The notes beneath the pieces are model-generated. The model searched no databases. It had not been told where the DNA came from and saw only the letters and a program-made list of their open reading frames with translations. From the NCBI GenBank assembly GCA_036336715.1, contig JAYZFP010000068.1, forward strand, positions 27,645 to 91,644: DNA of 64,000 bases, in the 5' to 3' direction. This document shows, one piece after another, positions 33,438-42,985 of the stretch (position 1 is its first letter; each line of letters opens with the position of its first letter). A program made the translations under genes and the position numbers. The DNA is from JABAAE01 sp036336715. GTDB taxonomy: Bacteria; Planctomycetota; Planctomycetia; Pirellulales; Pirellulaceae.

Positions 33438-34421
33438 CTACTTCAGGGACTCGGCCAGCCTTTTCATTCCCTCCTCGTGGCTGACCTCCGGGGAGTAACC
33501 GAAATCCCGGGCGGCCTTGCCAATGTCGTAGTAATGACTGGTGGCCAGTTGAGCGGCGAGGAACCGGGTCATCCTGGGCTCGCTTTGCCAGCCCAAAACC
33601 TTGTACAGACCTTCCAGCAACAGGCCAGCGTTCCAGGCCAACCGATACGAAATCCTGCGTTTCACCCTGGATTGACCCGTTTGTTCCAGGATCTCGTTGA
33701 TCCAGTCCCAGCAATTCACGGGGCTACCCTGGCTGATAAAGTAGGCTTCCCCGCAAACCGCTGCTCCCGGTTTCATTGCGTCGGCTGCCTGCAGGTGGGC
33801 CGCTGCAGCATTTTCGACGTACACGTTGTCCACCAGGTTACTCCCCTCTCCAACCAGCCGCAGTTTCCCGGAACGGGCCCGTTCAATCAGGCGCGGGATC
33901 AGGTGTTGATCACGGGGGCCCCAAATCAGGTGAGGACGCAACGCGCAGGTCATCAACGAATCCGAATTCGATTCCAAAACCGCCTGCTCGGCGTACGCCT
34001 TGGTTTGAGGATAGTAACAGAGCCACCGCGATGGGTAAGGCACCGACTCATCAACCCCCAACTGGTCAAGACCGTCAAAAGCAACGCTGGGGCTACTGCA
34101 ATAAACCAGTTTTCCCACCGCCTGGCGGCGGCAGGACTCAATCACATTGAGCGTCCCCAAGGTGTTGATCCCGTAAAATTTTTTCCAGGGGCCCCAAATC
34201 CCGGCAATTGCCGCAACATGAAAAACGGTGTCCACTCCCTGGCAGGCCAAATCGGTTTTTTCCCGGTCCTGGATATCCCCTTCGATCTGCTCGACACCAA
34301 GCGAATTGAGAGCTGGATAGCTGCGGCGGGAGAGTGACCGAACCTCATCACCACGGTTCAGCAACTGCTCCACGATGTACTGACCCAAAAAACCGCCGCC
34401 GCCGGTAACGAGTGCTTTCAC
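33438..34421 (-). CDS. NAD-dependent epimerase/dehydratase, 3beta-HSD-like
   Basis: The 327-residue extended SDR has the cofactor motif VTGGGGFLGQY at residues 4-14, a DIQD acidic loop, a CSSPSVAFDG segment with the catalytic serine, and YYPQTKAYAEQ carrying the Tyr-x-x-x-Lys pair. It most resembles the 3beta-hydroxysteroid dehydrogenase/isomerase and OleD-like group, which reduce sterol-like or 2-alkyl-3-ketoacid substrates. The GTG at 34421 is chosen because the Rossmann strand follows at once. An ATG 22 codons upstream would add a charged extension. The substrate is unknown; no oleABC genes lie nearby. Confidence 0.82.
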   Translation of the reverse strand: MKALVTGGGGFLGQYIVEQLLNRGDEVRSLSRRSYPALNSLGVEQIEGDIQDREKTDLACQGVDTVFHVAAIAGIWGPWKKFYGINTLGTLNVIESCRRQAVGKLVYCSSPSVAFDGLDQLGVDESVPYPSRWLCYYPQTKAYAEQAVLESNSDSLMTCALRPHLIWGPRDQHLIPRLIERARSGKLRLVGEGSNLVDNVYVENAAAAHLQAADAMKPGAAVCGEAYFISQGSPVNCWDWINEILEQTGQSRVKRRISYRLAWNAGLLLEGLYKVLGWQSEPRMTRFLAAQLATSHYYDIGKAARDFGYSPEVSHEEGMKRLAESLK

Positions 34422-34571
34422 TGGAATTGCCCAAAAGAAATCGAATCGGAATTTTCCGGATTTTTGGCCCCGATTGCAATGCTCCAACCCGATTTTCGTC
34501 CGGTTCGCACCTTTTTCTGTCGGGCGATTTCCGGTCTGATAACGTTGTTCGACTGATTTGAAGGAAATTGA

Positions 34572-36581
34572 ATGGCTCTACCTTTCTGGCAAACCAGAAC
34601 CCGATCGGCCACACGCGCTGCCCTGTTCCTGTTCCTGGCCTCGTTGAATGCCGGATACGCTCAGGAGGAAATGCCGCCCCGGGAGATGCCGCAAGTCGCT
34701 CCCGAAATGGAAATGGCGGGACTCGATGGCACAAACCTCCGGCTAAGACGGGGAGATCGCGCCACGGTCGTCGTCTTTATAGGAACGGAATGCCCACTGG
34801 CGCGGCTGTACGCTTCCCGCCTGGAGGACATCGTCAGCCATTTCGAATCCAAAATCTCCGTACTGCTGGTGAGCAGCAATCGACAGGATTCCATCGCTGA
34901 GCTGAGAGAATTCAAGGCCCAATTCGGGGTCCGGTTTCCCATTGCCAAGGATTTTGACAACCGGTTTGCCGATGCATTGCAGGCTCGTCGTACCCCGGAA
35001 GCCCTGCTGCTGGACGCTGATCTCAACATTCGCTACCGGGGGAGGATCGACGATCAGTATTCGCCAGGTGCCACTCGGCCGGCGCCGCGCAGACATTTTC
35101 TCCGGGACGCCCTCGACAACCTGGTGAAGGGCAAGCCGATTCAGGTCACCCGAACCGAGCCGGTCGGCTGCCTGATTGGGCGTGTGCGAAAGGTGGACAA
35201 CCGGGCCAAAGTCACCTATTGCAACCAGGTTTCACGAATCCTTCAAAAACATTGTGTGGAATGTCATCGGGAGGGGGAGATCGGACCGTTTTCCCTGACG
35301 GATTACGAAGAGATCGTCGGCTGGTCGGACATGATCCTGGAGGTCGTCAACCAACAACGCATGCCCCCCTGGCATGCCAACCCCGAACATGGTGACTTCC
35401 TCAATGCCCGCATCCTTTCTGCGGATGAGAAAAAGCTGCTTGCGGATTGGGTCGATGCCGGGGCTCCCTTCGGCGATCCCGAACAATTGCCGAAACCAAG
35501 GCAATTCGTTTCTGGCTGGAGCCTGCCCCGGCAACCGGATACGGTCATCAGCATGAAAACCGCCTATCAGGTACCTGCGGAAGGAGTCGTCGACTACCAG
35601 TATTTTGTCCTGGATCCCGGTTTCAAGAAGGACCAATGGGTCTCCGCCGCACAGGTGCTGCCCGGTAATCCGTCGGTCGTTCACCACAGCATCGTTTTCG
35701 TCCGTCCGCCGGACGGCTCCCGTTTTCGGGGAATCGGCTGGCTTTCCGCCTACGTACCGGGACAACGTGTCGCCAGCCTGCCACCCGGTCATGCCCGCTT
35801 GATTCCGGCAGGATCCCGCCTGGTTTTCCAGCAACACTACACGGTCAACGGATCACCCCAGCAGGATCGGACCCGGATCGGGCTGGTCTTTGCGGACCCC
35901 GGCAAGGTGGATCACGAAGTACTGACCCTGGCCGGCATCGAGCAGCAATTCGTCATTCCGGCCCACGCACCCAATTACCGTGTCTCTTCCTCGGTCTCCA
36001 ACCTCCCCGTCCGCGGAAAGCTCCTGTCGATATCGCCCCACATGCACCTGCGGGGCAAATCTTTCCGGGCATTCTGCCAAGCCGGCGACCGGAAAAGGGT
36101 TCTCTGTGACGTTCCCGAATATGATTTCAACTGGCAACACAGCTACCGGTTCCGGGAACCGCCGGACCTCTCGAAAATCAGCGACCTTCGTTTTGATGTG
36201 ACTTTTGACAACTCCGACGATAATCCGGTCAATCCCGATCCAACACAACGGGTGACCTGGGGTGACCAGACCTATGAAGAGATGGCAGTTGCCTTCTTTG
36301 ATATTTCCATACCCCGGCAGGCAGGCAGACAGGTTCGTGTCAAAAACCCGGGTCGCAAGCCACGGAGTGGGGATGCTGTAAGGCAGGAACAGAAGGTGAC
36401 GGAATTTGTCACGGGGTTTTTCGAGCGATTTGACGAAGACGGAAATGGCCTGGTCGACAGGGAAGAGACCCCTTTGTCGCTTGGTCGTTTCGGATTTGGC
36501 AGGTACGACGCCAACGGTGACGGCAACCTGACTCGCGAAGAAGTGACCCGGGCGGCCAGGAATCGCATGGGGAGCCGTTGA
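34572..36581 (+). CDS. Exported redoxin / cytochrome c / copper monooxygenase-like / EF-hand fusion
   Basis: The 669-residue product joins four parts. A signal peptide (about 1-35) precedes a thioredoxin-like domain (about 50-200) with the single-cysteine motif FIGTECPLARLY. Next, one heme-type motif LQKHCVECHREGEIGPF (near residue 235) is followed by MPPWHANPEHG, where a distal ligand may lie. A DBH/PHM-like type II copper domain has VVHHSIVFV and SPHMHLRGKSF, the expected Cu-ligand histidines. The C-terminus has two EF-hand loops, FDEDGNGLVDREE and YDANGDGNLTREE. The fusion is known in PVC bacteria, but its reaction is not. The MMPL transporter gene starts 12 bases downstream. Confidence 0.82.
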   Translation: MALPFWQTRTRSATRAALFLFLASLNAGYAQEEMPPREMPQVAPEMEMAGLDGTNLRLRRGDRATVVVFIGTECPLARLYASRLEDIVSHFESKISVLLVSSNRQDSIAELREFKAQFGVRFPIAKDFDNRFADALQARRTPEALLLDADLNIRYRGRIDDQYSPGATRPAPRRHFLRDALDNLVKGKPIQVTRTEPVGCLIGRVRKVDNRAKVTYCNQVSRILQKHCVECHREGEIGPFSLTDYEEIVGWSDMILEVVNQQRMPPWHANPEHGDFLNARILSADEKKLLADWVDAGAPFGDPEQLPKPRQFVSGWSLPRQPDTVISMKTAYQVPAEGVVDYQYFVLDPGFKKDQWVSAAQVLPGNPSVVHHSIVFVRPPDGSRFRGIGWLSAYVPGQRVASLPPGHARLIPAGSRLVFQQHYTVNGSPQQDRTRIGLVFADPGKVDHEVLTLAGIEQQFVIPAHAPNYRVSSSVSNLPVRGKLLSISPHMHLRGKSFRAFCQAGDRKRVLCDVPEYDFNWQHSYRFREPPDLSKISDLRFDVTFDNSDDNPVNPDPTQRVTWGDQTYEEMAVAFFDISIPRQAGRQVRVKNPGRKPRSGDAVRQEQKVTEFVTGFFERFDEDGNGLVDREETPLSLGRFGFGRYDANGDGNLTREEVTRAARNRMGSR

Positions 36582-36592
36582 GGGATTGCCCC

Positions 36593-38881
36593 GTGTCTCG
36601 TAATTTTTCCCACATTGCCAATTTGGTTGTTGATCGCCCCAGCTGGATCCTGGCGGGACTGATCCTGTTCACTGGTTTGTCCACAGTGGGCTACCTGAAC
36701 CCCGACCCGGTAAGGAATTTCCTTCGGCCCCCAACAACGGAAACCCCTGTCTCTGCGGACGTTGCAGGATCGCAGCAATCCACGCCGGATGTGGATCCGG
36801 TCAGCCTGACCGACTCGGATGCCGTGATCGTCGTCCGATCCGATTCTTTCTTTACGCCGCAGGGGGCCGCAGCGCTGCGGCACATCGTTTCCGAGCTGGA
36901 AGCCCTCGATTACGTGTCACGGATTCTCTGGATGGACAGGGTGCCGATCCTCAACATTTTTGGTTTGCCGGAACCGCTGCTGCCGCCTGACTCCGCGTCG
37001 TCGGCCCGATTTGAAGTGGCCCGGGAAAAGGCCCTGAAGCACCCCTTGCTCGTGGGGCAACTGCTTTCCGAGGATGGACAGCACCTGGTTCTGCTGGTGA
37101 ACTTTGAATTGCTGTTTGTCGAGGATGATGAAGACTGCACTTCAGGACTGCGCGAGGTGGCCCAGCGGGCAGCGGCGGATTTTCCCACGGTTGATTTTCA
37201 GTTCAAGGTCACCGGCCGATTGCCCATGTACATCACGGCGATCCAGAACCGGGACGCCAATAACCTCAAATACCAGATCATCGCCTACACGATGATTTTT
37301 CTCATGTCGATCATCCTGTTTCGCGGTATTGTGGCTGTCCTGATCGTGGCCATTGCTCCGACTCTGGGTGTGTTCTGGTCGCTGGGAATCATCCGCTTTC
37401 TCGATCTTCAGGACAATCCCTTCAACCAGGTGGTCGTACCAATCCTGATCAGCCTGGTGGCACTGACCGATGGCGTGCACCTGATGGTTCAAATTCGTAA
37501 ACGGAGAGGTAGCGGGCTTTCTCCCCGGGAAGCCGCCCGCAGGGGCTTGAGTGAAGTGGGGCTGGCCTGCTTCCTGACCTCTCTGACGACCGCCATTGGA
37601 TTTGGATCCCTTGTTTTTTCCCATAGCAAGGCGGTACAGGAATTTGGCATCAGTTGTGTAATCGGTGTCTCGGTCACTTTCTTTGCCGTGATCTGTTCGA
37701 TTCCGCTGGGCTGTCGGTTTTTTGGCACGAATCTGCACAAGGGTCACGAACAGGGAATCATCGATCGCCACTTCAGCCTGATTGGACGACTGGTTGAATT
37801 CGTGATGAAACGGGTCAGACTTTTCAGCCTGTTGGCCATCGGGGGCACCCTGCTGTTTCTTTCCATTTCCCTGACGCTTCGGCCCGATGAAAAACTTTCG
37901 AACAATTTCCCGGCAAACAGCGAGGCCGTGCAGGGACTGTTTGAGATGGACCGTGCTTTTGGCGGTCTCGAGACCTGTCAGATTCGCATCCGTTGGACCG
38001 ACCGAATCGACCCCTTGTCGACAGAAATCCTCGTGATCGAAAGGAAAATTGCGGCCTTGATCCAATCCGAGAAACTGTTCGGTAAACCTCTTTCGCTCTG
38101 CAACCTGCTCGATGCGTTACCGGGAGATCCTGATTCCGTTGACCGAATGGAAATGCTGGAACTGCTGCCGCCCCCGTTAAAAACGGCCTTCTATACCCCC
38201 GAGTACCGGACGGCCTCCATCCAGTTCCGAATGCAGGATCTGGGAATCGCCGCCTACGGTCCCTCCCTGGAAAGACTCGAAGAGGGATTGAAACGGGTGT
38301 CGGCCGACCACCCCGATTTCTCCGTCGAAATATCGGGACGCCCCCACTGGCGATGGAAAAAACTGTACCGTGTCGTGGTTGACCTGGCGCTCAGCCTGGG
38401 GACGGCTACGCTGATCATTTTCATCGTCCTCTCGCTGGTCTACAGGTCCCTGGGAATCGGGCTGATTTCGCTGGTCCCCAACCTGTTTCCACTGGCCGTC
38501 ACCGGCACCTACCTGGTCGTCAGTGGTCAGATGCTGGAACTGGTCAGTGTCTGCGCCTTTACCGTCTGCCTCGGCATTGCAGTCGATGACACGATTCATT
38601 TTCTCACGCGTTACGTTGAAGAAAAGAAAAAATGCGGCGATCCGGATACCGCCATTCGCCAGGCCTTTACCTCGGTCGGCACTTCGCTGATCATGACCAC
38701 GCTAGTACTCTGCGCCGGCTTTGCCACCGTGCTGTGGAGCGACGCACGCGACCACCGGATTTTCGGCACCATGAGTGGCCTGACGGTTTCCTCTGCCCTA
38801 TTTGCCGATCTGGTATTCCTGCCAGCGCTTCTTTCCTGGTTTACGGGGTCCGGTTCGGCCGAAAGTCAGACCGCCCCCTGA
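36593..38881 (+). CDS. RND/MMPL-family transporter
   Basis: The 762-residue inner-membrane protein has the tandem RND organisation. Each half comprises one membrane helix, a periplasmic loop, then about five helices. The second half carries the typical CLGIAVDDTIHFLTRYVEEKK motif, and the first half has VALTDGVHLMVQIRKR. It resembles hydrophobe exporters (HpnN/MmpL-like) that move lipids or hopanoid-like compounds using the proton gradient. The GTG at 36593 follows GAGGGA by 7 bases and lies 12 bases after the stop of the upstream redox fusion gene. A TTG start 5 codons earlier would overlap that stop by 4 bases. The two genes are very likely co-transcribed. Confidence 0.85.
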   Translation: MSRNFSHIANLVVDRPSWILAGLILFTGLSTVGYLNPDPVRNFLRPPTTETPVSADVAGSQQSTPDVDPVSLTDSDAVIVVRSDSFFTPQGAAALRHIVSELEALDYVSRILWMDRVPILNIFGLPEPLLPPDSASSARFEVAREKALKHPLLVGQLLSEDGQHLVLLVNFELLFVEDDEDCTSGLREVAQRAAADFPTVDFQFKVTGRLPMYITAIQNRDANNLKYQIIAYTMIFLMSIILFRGIVAVLIVAIAPTLGVFWSLGIIRFLDLQDNPFNQVVVPILISLVALTDGVHLMVQIRKRRGSGLSPREAARRGLSEVGLACFLTSLTTAIGFGSLVFSHSKAVQEFGISCVIGVSVTFFAVICSIPLGCRFFGTNLHKGHEQGIIDRHFSLIGRLVEFVMKRVRLFSLLAIGGTLLFLSISLTLRPDEKLSNNFPANSEAVQGLFEMDRAFGGLETCQIRIRWTDRIDPLSTEILVIERKIAALIQSEKLFGKPLSLCNLLDALPGDPDSVDRMEMLELLPPPLKTAFYTPEYRTASIQFRMQDLGIAAYGPSLERLEEGLKRVSADHPDFSVEISGRPHWRWKKLYRVVVDLALSLGTATLIIFIVLSLVYRSLGIGLISLVPNLFPLAVTGTYLVVSGQMLELVSVCAFTVCLGIAVDDTIHFLTRYVEEKKKCGDPDTAIRQAFTSVGTSLIMTTLVLCAGFATVLWSDARDHRIFGTMSGLTVSSALFADLVFLPALLSWFTGSGSAESQTAP

Positions 38882-38905
38882 ATCCGGTCGCCGCCCGTGC
38901 GGAAC

Positions 38906-39142
38906 TTATTGACCGAACCAAAGCCAGGCGTAAAGAATGGTCGCCACACCAATCAGGCCGAAACTGACCAGTGCCGCCAGTCGGGCACTCTTCGGGGAAA
39001 CCCGTGCTTTCTCCCGTGGTCGATAGAAATACATTGCCACACCGGTCAGTGCGACCCCGCTACCGATCACCGTCAGTGCCCAGCGAAACATCAGGATCGA
39101 TCTCTCGAACTGGGAAAGGTCAACTTCGCCAAACAGCCACAT
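38906..39142 (-). CDS. Small two-helix membrane protein
   Basis: The 78-residue product has two hydrophobic segments (about residues 20-40, MFRWALTVIGSGVALTGVAMYF, and 55-75, LAALVSFGLIGVATILYAWLWF) separated by a basic loop (RPREKARVSPKSARL). I do not recognise a family. The ATG at 39142 is preceded by AAGAGAAA; a start 27 codons upstream is also open. It is convergent with the MMPL gene, 24 bases apart. Confidence 0.6.
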   Translation of the reverse strand: MWLFGEVDLSQFERSILMFRWALTVIGSGVALTGVAMYFYRPREKARVSPKSARLAALVSFGLIGVATILYAWLWFGQ

Positions 39143-39406
39143 GGATATTTCTCTTGCAGAAAGAAGCGGGGGAGCTTCCGTTTTAGGTTTTGCGCCCGCT
39201 TCCTGCCACCGGTCCTTCCGCACTTCCCTGATTTTTCATTCCGGAGACTCCGCGTCAGCCAGGGGAAACACGTTGGGTAATCCTGATGCCCTGCCGGGCA
39301 GGAGGTCCCCTGAGAACCCTTTGGATTTCATTGAATTGGTATCCCCCGGCGAATGCGAGACCTGTCACAATACAGGTCATCCACCGCCCCTCAAGGAAAG
39401 CAAATC

Positions 39407-40813
39407 ATGCACATTCAATTCTGGGGAGCCGCACAAACGGTCACCGGATCGATGCACCTGGTCCACGTTGGAGATCAGCAGTTGCTACTGGACTGCGGGT
39501 TGTACCAGGGGAAACGAAAGGAAGCCTTCGCACGCAATCGGGATTTCCCGATCGATGCCACTGCCGTGGACGGAGTGGTGCTGTCCCACGCCCATATCGA
39601 TCACAGCGGAAACCTGCCAACACTGGTAAAAAACGGTTTCCGCAAGTCCATTTACGCGACGTCCGCCACGCGGGACCTGGCGGTTCACCTGTTGATGGAC
39701 GCTGCTCACATTCAGGAGCAGGATGTCAAGTACGTCAACAAAAAGCGGAAAAAGCAGGGCAAGAACCTGTTTCAACCCCTGTACCGGCAACCGGATGCCG
39801 TGCAGGCTATCAACCGGATCCATCCCATCGATTACCATGCGGAATTTGCTCCCCTGGATGGGGTTCGCTGCCGGTTCCATGACGCGGGTCACATGCTCGG
39901 TTCAGCCGTGACCGAAATCAATCTCGACGAAAACGGAAAGCAGACCCGCCTTGTCTTCAGTGGCGATATCGGCCGACCTGACATGCCGATCCTCAGAGAC
40001 CCTGAGGTGGTCGCCGGCGCGGACTACCTGATCATGGAAGCCACCTACGGCAATCGCCTGCATGACAAGACGGGAGATGCCAAGGAAACCCTGAAACAGA
40101 TTGTCAATGAGACCTTTGAAAAAAGGGGCAAGCTGATTATTCCGGCCTTTTCCGTGGGTCGCACACAGCAGATTGTCTACTGGCTGGACCAGCTGGCCGA
40201 AGCGGGGGAACTGGAACCGATCAAGGTGTTTGTTGACAGTCCCCTCGCCGTCAATGCCACACACGTCTTCCGCTCCCATGTTGAGTGCTACGACGAAGAG
40301 ATGATTTACCAGATGATGCAGGAGGAGGACCAGGATCCGCTCGGCTTTCGCAACCTGCACTACATTCGAAAAGTCGCCATGTCCAAGGCCTTGAACAACT
40401 ACGAAGGACCGGCCGTGATCATCAGCGCCTCGGGCATGTGCGAGGCGGGCAGGATCCTGCACCACCTGAAAAACAGTGTTACCAATCCGAGGAACACCAT
40501 CCTGTTCAGCGGATTCCAGGCATTCCATACCCTGGGGCGCAGAATCCTGGACGGACACAGGGACATCCGGATTTTCGGTGAGGAATTGAGGGTCAATGCG
40601 GCAATCCACAAACTGGAAAGCAGCAGCGGTCACGCCGACCAGGCAGAATTGCTGGATTGGGCACGGGCAACCGCCAGGAAAGGAAAACTGAAAGGGATCG
40701 CCCTGGTGCATTGTGAGAAGGAAGCGGCCAACGCATTGAAAGACAGGCTGGAAACCGAACAAATTGCCCCGATCATTATTCCCGAACGCGGCCAGAAATG
40801 GACCTTGAATTGA
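39407..40813 (+). CDS. Metallo-beta-lactamase / beta-CASP RNA-processing-type hydrolase
   Basis: The 468-residue product is a beta-CASP metallo-hydrolase. The zinc motif SHAHIDHSG is at about residues 62-70, followed by DAGHMLGSAV, SGDIGRPDMP and the beta-CASP block with IIPAFSVGRTQQIVYWL. Further on come SASGMCEAGRI and a C-terminal SSSGHADQAELL, all in the order seen in RNA exo/endonucleases of the CPSF-73/YSH1 and bacterial MBL-RNA specificity families. It probably cleaves RNA in the cytoplasm. AAGGAAAG precedes the ATG at 39407. It is convergent with the MoeA-like gene, 15 bases apart. Confidence 0.9.
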   Translation: MHIQFWGAAQTVTGSMHLVHVGDQQLLLDCGLYQGKRKEAFARNRDFPIDATAVDGVVLSHAHIDHSGNLPTLVKNGFRKSIYATSATRDLAVHLLMDAAHIQEQDVKYVNKKRKKQGKNLFQPLYRQPDAVQAINRIHPIDYHAEFAPLDGVRCRFHDAGHMLGSAVTEINLDENGKQTRLVFSGDIGRPDMPILRDPEVVAGADYLIMEATYGNRLHDKTGDAKETLKQIVNETFEKRGKLIIPAFSVGRTQQIVYWLDQLAEAGELEPIKVFVDSPLAVNATHVFRSHVECYDEEMIYQMMQEEDQDPLGFRNLHYIRKVAMSKALNNYEGPAVIISASGMCEAGRILHHLKNSVTNPRNTILFSGFQAFHTLGRRILDGHRDIRIFGEELRVNAAIHKLESSSGHADQAELLDWARATARKGKLKGIALVHCEKEAANALKDRLETEQIAPIIIPERGQKWTLN

Positions 40814-40828
40814 GGGGCTTTTCTTCCA

Positions 40829-42841
40829 TCAGCTGCCGTTCACCGGGTCAACCGATTTTGTCTGCAGGCCGATTTCCTCCAGCAGGGACCCTGTCTCAGG
40901 AGCCCGAAGGATGGACAGGAATATCTGTACCGGTTCCAGCTCGAGCCGGGCACGTGGGATGGCGAAATCAAAATGTTCCCATTCAACCGGAAGAAACCCG
41001 AGACCATGTTGCTCGGCAACCGCTTCGATCGCCAATCCCCAGTCCGCACGGTGCTGACCGATTGCCGAACAGACCGCATGGTGATTGCTCGGCTGAATTT
41101 CATAGCCATTGGGGCGTCCGTCAAAGCCCGAATCGGTCAAAAGCCTATCCATCAGGACCCGGGTTCCGCTTCCCTGGTTGCGGTTGATCATCATCATCCC
41201 GGGATGAGCGCAAATCGAGGTAATGGCGTTGATGGGCGAAAGCCGAACAAACGCCTGCAGTCGGGGGTCGTCCTTTCGATAGACCACCCCCTGCCTCCGC
41301 CTGTATCCATCGACAATTTCCACGTGACGATCGGCAAAGGCACGGTTGTAGGAATTCGTTTGCGGATCGAAGAGGTGAACGCCAGCCAGATCGCAGTCTC
41401 CGCGGCGAACCGCCTGCAGCCCCCCCAGCGAGCCGATGGAAAACAGTTTGACCCGCACACCCTGTTTCTGGCACAACTGAAGCAGGCGATCGAGGCCGGC
41501 ACAATGACTCCCCATCACAACCAGATCGGCCGGGGCTGTTTCCAGCCCGATTTTCTGCACCTGGATCGGCGTCCCTTTTTCAAGGATTTCCGTATGTCGA
41601 TCGATGGTGATAAATCCGTCGGCCCGGCTGAAAGTCGTCACGCTGCCCGATCCTTTACCCATCGGGTAGGCACGCAGCAGCGGTACCGCCGAGGATGAGT
41701 CCACAGCGGTCGAATCGTCCTCATCACGCTTTTCCATCAGCCCGACCAGCAGAAACTCGGTTCGGCCAATCTCCGAATTGACCCTGCTGGCAAGTTCCGC
41801 CTCGCAGCGGGAAAGCGCCTGCTCATGGAAAGCGCCTGCCAGACGGCGAATGACCGGAGCCACGAATTCGTGAAAGGTAAAGATTGCCGACGTGGGAAAA
41901 CCGGGCAAAACGACCAGGGGTTTTCCGGCAGTGGCAGCCAGGCAAATGGGTTTACCCGGTTTCAGTGCCACACCATGAGCAATAATCCCCGGGTCCCGCA
42001 GGCGGGAGACGACCTGGTAGGAGAGATCTCCCTCTCCCTTGCTTGTACCGCCGGATAGCAGAATGACATCCGCCTCCGCAATGGCCTCGGCCACCTTCTG
42101 CTCCAGCGTTGAAAGATCGTCCACTGCGATCCCCATTTCCAGCGGTATTGCTCCCAGCTCCCTAACCGCATCAGCAATCATCCGTGCATTGGAATCAAAA
42201 ACCAGGCCTGGTCGGATTTCGCTTCCGGGGGGAATGATCTCATTCCCGGTGGAAATCACCGCTACCCGGGGACGGGCAAAGACCTCGACATCGGCTTCGC
42301 CAATTGCGGCCAGGACACCGGTCTCGCGACTGCTCAGCGGTTGGCCGCTGCGAAGCACGACTTCCCCCATGGCAATATCGGTTCCGGTGAAGCTGATCCC
42401 CGAACCAGCGTGCACCGGGTGGCTGACTCTCAGTTTTTTTCGGCCTCCCTGATCGAGGACGCCCGTATGTTCCAGCAGGCAAATCGCGTCCGCACCCCGG
42501 GGCACCATTCCACCGGTAGAAATGGCGATGGCCTGTCCCTTGTCCAGAGCCTGCTCCGGTTCGATGCCGGCAGGTATCTGCCCATCGGCCAATTCCAGGT
42601 GGTTGGGCTCAATCTCCGAAGAACCGGCGACATCGGCGGACCGCACTGCAAATCCATCGAAATTCGATCGATCGAAAAACGGGACATTGGTCCGGGCAAC
42701 AACATCGACTGCCAGGATACGCCCCACCGCTCCGCCGATTTCAACACATTCGCTGCCAAGCGGAACCGGCTGGATGGCCTGCCAAAATTTTTTCTGGGCT
42801 TCTTCCAGATCAATCGCAGTCAGAAATTGTTTTTGTGACAC
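40829..42841 (-). CDS. MoeA-like molybdopterin molybdotransferase fused to a periplasmic-binding-protein-like domain
   Basis: Residues 1 to about 410 are MoeA. RSNFDGFAVRSAD is followed by GAVVLRSGQPLSSRE-type and VISTGNEI segments, LLSGGTSKGEGD and VVLPGFPTSA, all typical of the enzyme that inserts molybdate into molybdopterin. Residues about 445-640 form a second domain, DLVVMGSHCAGLDRLL through NRNQGSGTRVLMDRLL to ADWGLAIEAVAEQHGLGF, which resembles the substrate-binding fold seen in LysR regulators and molybdate-binding proteins. Such fusions are known in some bacteria and archaea. The second domain may sense molybdate or a cofactor. At 670 residues it is about 260 longer than E. coli MoeA. 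Confidence 0.85.
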   Translation of the reverse strand: MSQKQFLTAIDLEEAQKKFWQAIQPVPLGSECVEIGGAVGRILAVDVVARTNVPFFDRSNFDGFAVRSADVAGSSEIEPNHLELADGQIPAGIEPEQALDKGQAIAISTGGMVPRGADAICLLEHTGVLDQGGRKKLRVSHPVHAGSGISFTGTDIAMGEVVLRSGQPLSSRETGVLAAIGEADVEVFARPRVAVISTGNEIIPPGSEIRPGLVFDSNARMIADAVRELGAIPLEMGIAVDDLSTLEQKVAEAIAEADVILLSGGTSKGEGDLSYQVVSRLRDPGIIAHGVALKPGKPICLAATAGKPLVVLPGFPTSAIFTFHEFVAPVIRRLAGAFHEQALSRCEAELASRVNSEIGRTEFLLVGLMEKRDEDDSTAVDSSSAVPLLRAYPMGKGSGSVTTFSRADGFITIDRHTEILEKGTPIQVQKIGLETAPADLVVMGSHCAGLDRLLQLCQKQGVRVKLFSIGSLGGLQAVRRGDCDLAGVHLFDPQTNSYNRAFADRHVEIVDGYRRRQGVVYRKDDPRLQAFVRLSPINAITSICAHPGMMMINRNQGSGTRVLMDRLLTDSGFDGRPNGYEIQPSNHHAVCSAIGQHRADWGLAIEAVAEQHGLGFLPVEWEHFDFAIPRARLELEPVQIFLSILRAPETGSLLEEIGLQTKSVDPVNGS

Positions 42842-42985
42842 TGGAAGTTGACTTGTTGACAGGATGAATCATTGCCGTTTTCGACCGGGTCATTCAGAAT
42901 AATGTCTTTGACACGGTGAAAGAAGAGAGAGTCCAATGTGAATTCTCCCGCCGCTGTTTCCAGTTTCCTCTGCATGTGTTGATCC

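Noticed and set aside
33393..34337. A 314-codon plus-strand frame over the 3beta-HSD-like gene
   Set aside because: The minus strand carries the Rossmann and Tyr-x-x-x-Lys motifs; the plus frame has none.
33438..34421. Naming the epimerase oleD
   Set aside because: The fold fits but oleA, oleB and oleC are not nearby and many 3beta-HSD-like proteins have other roles.
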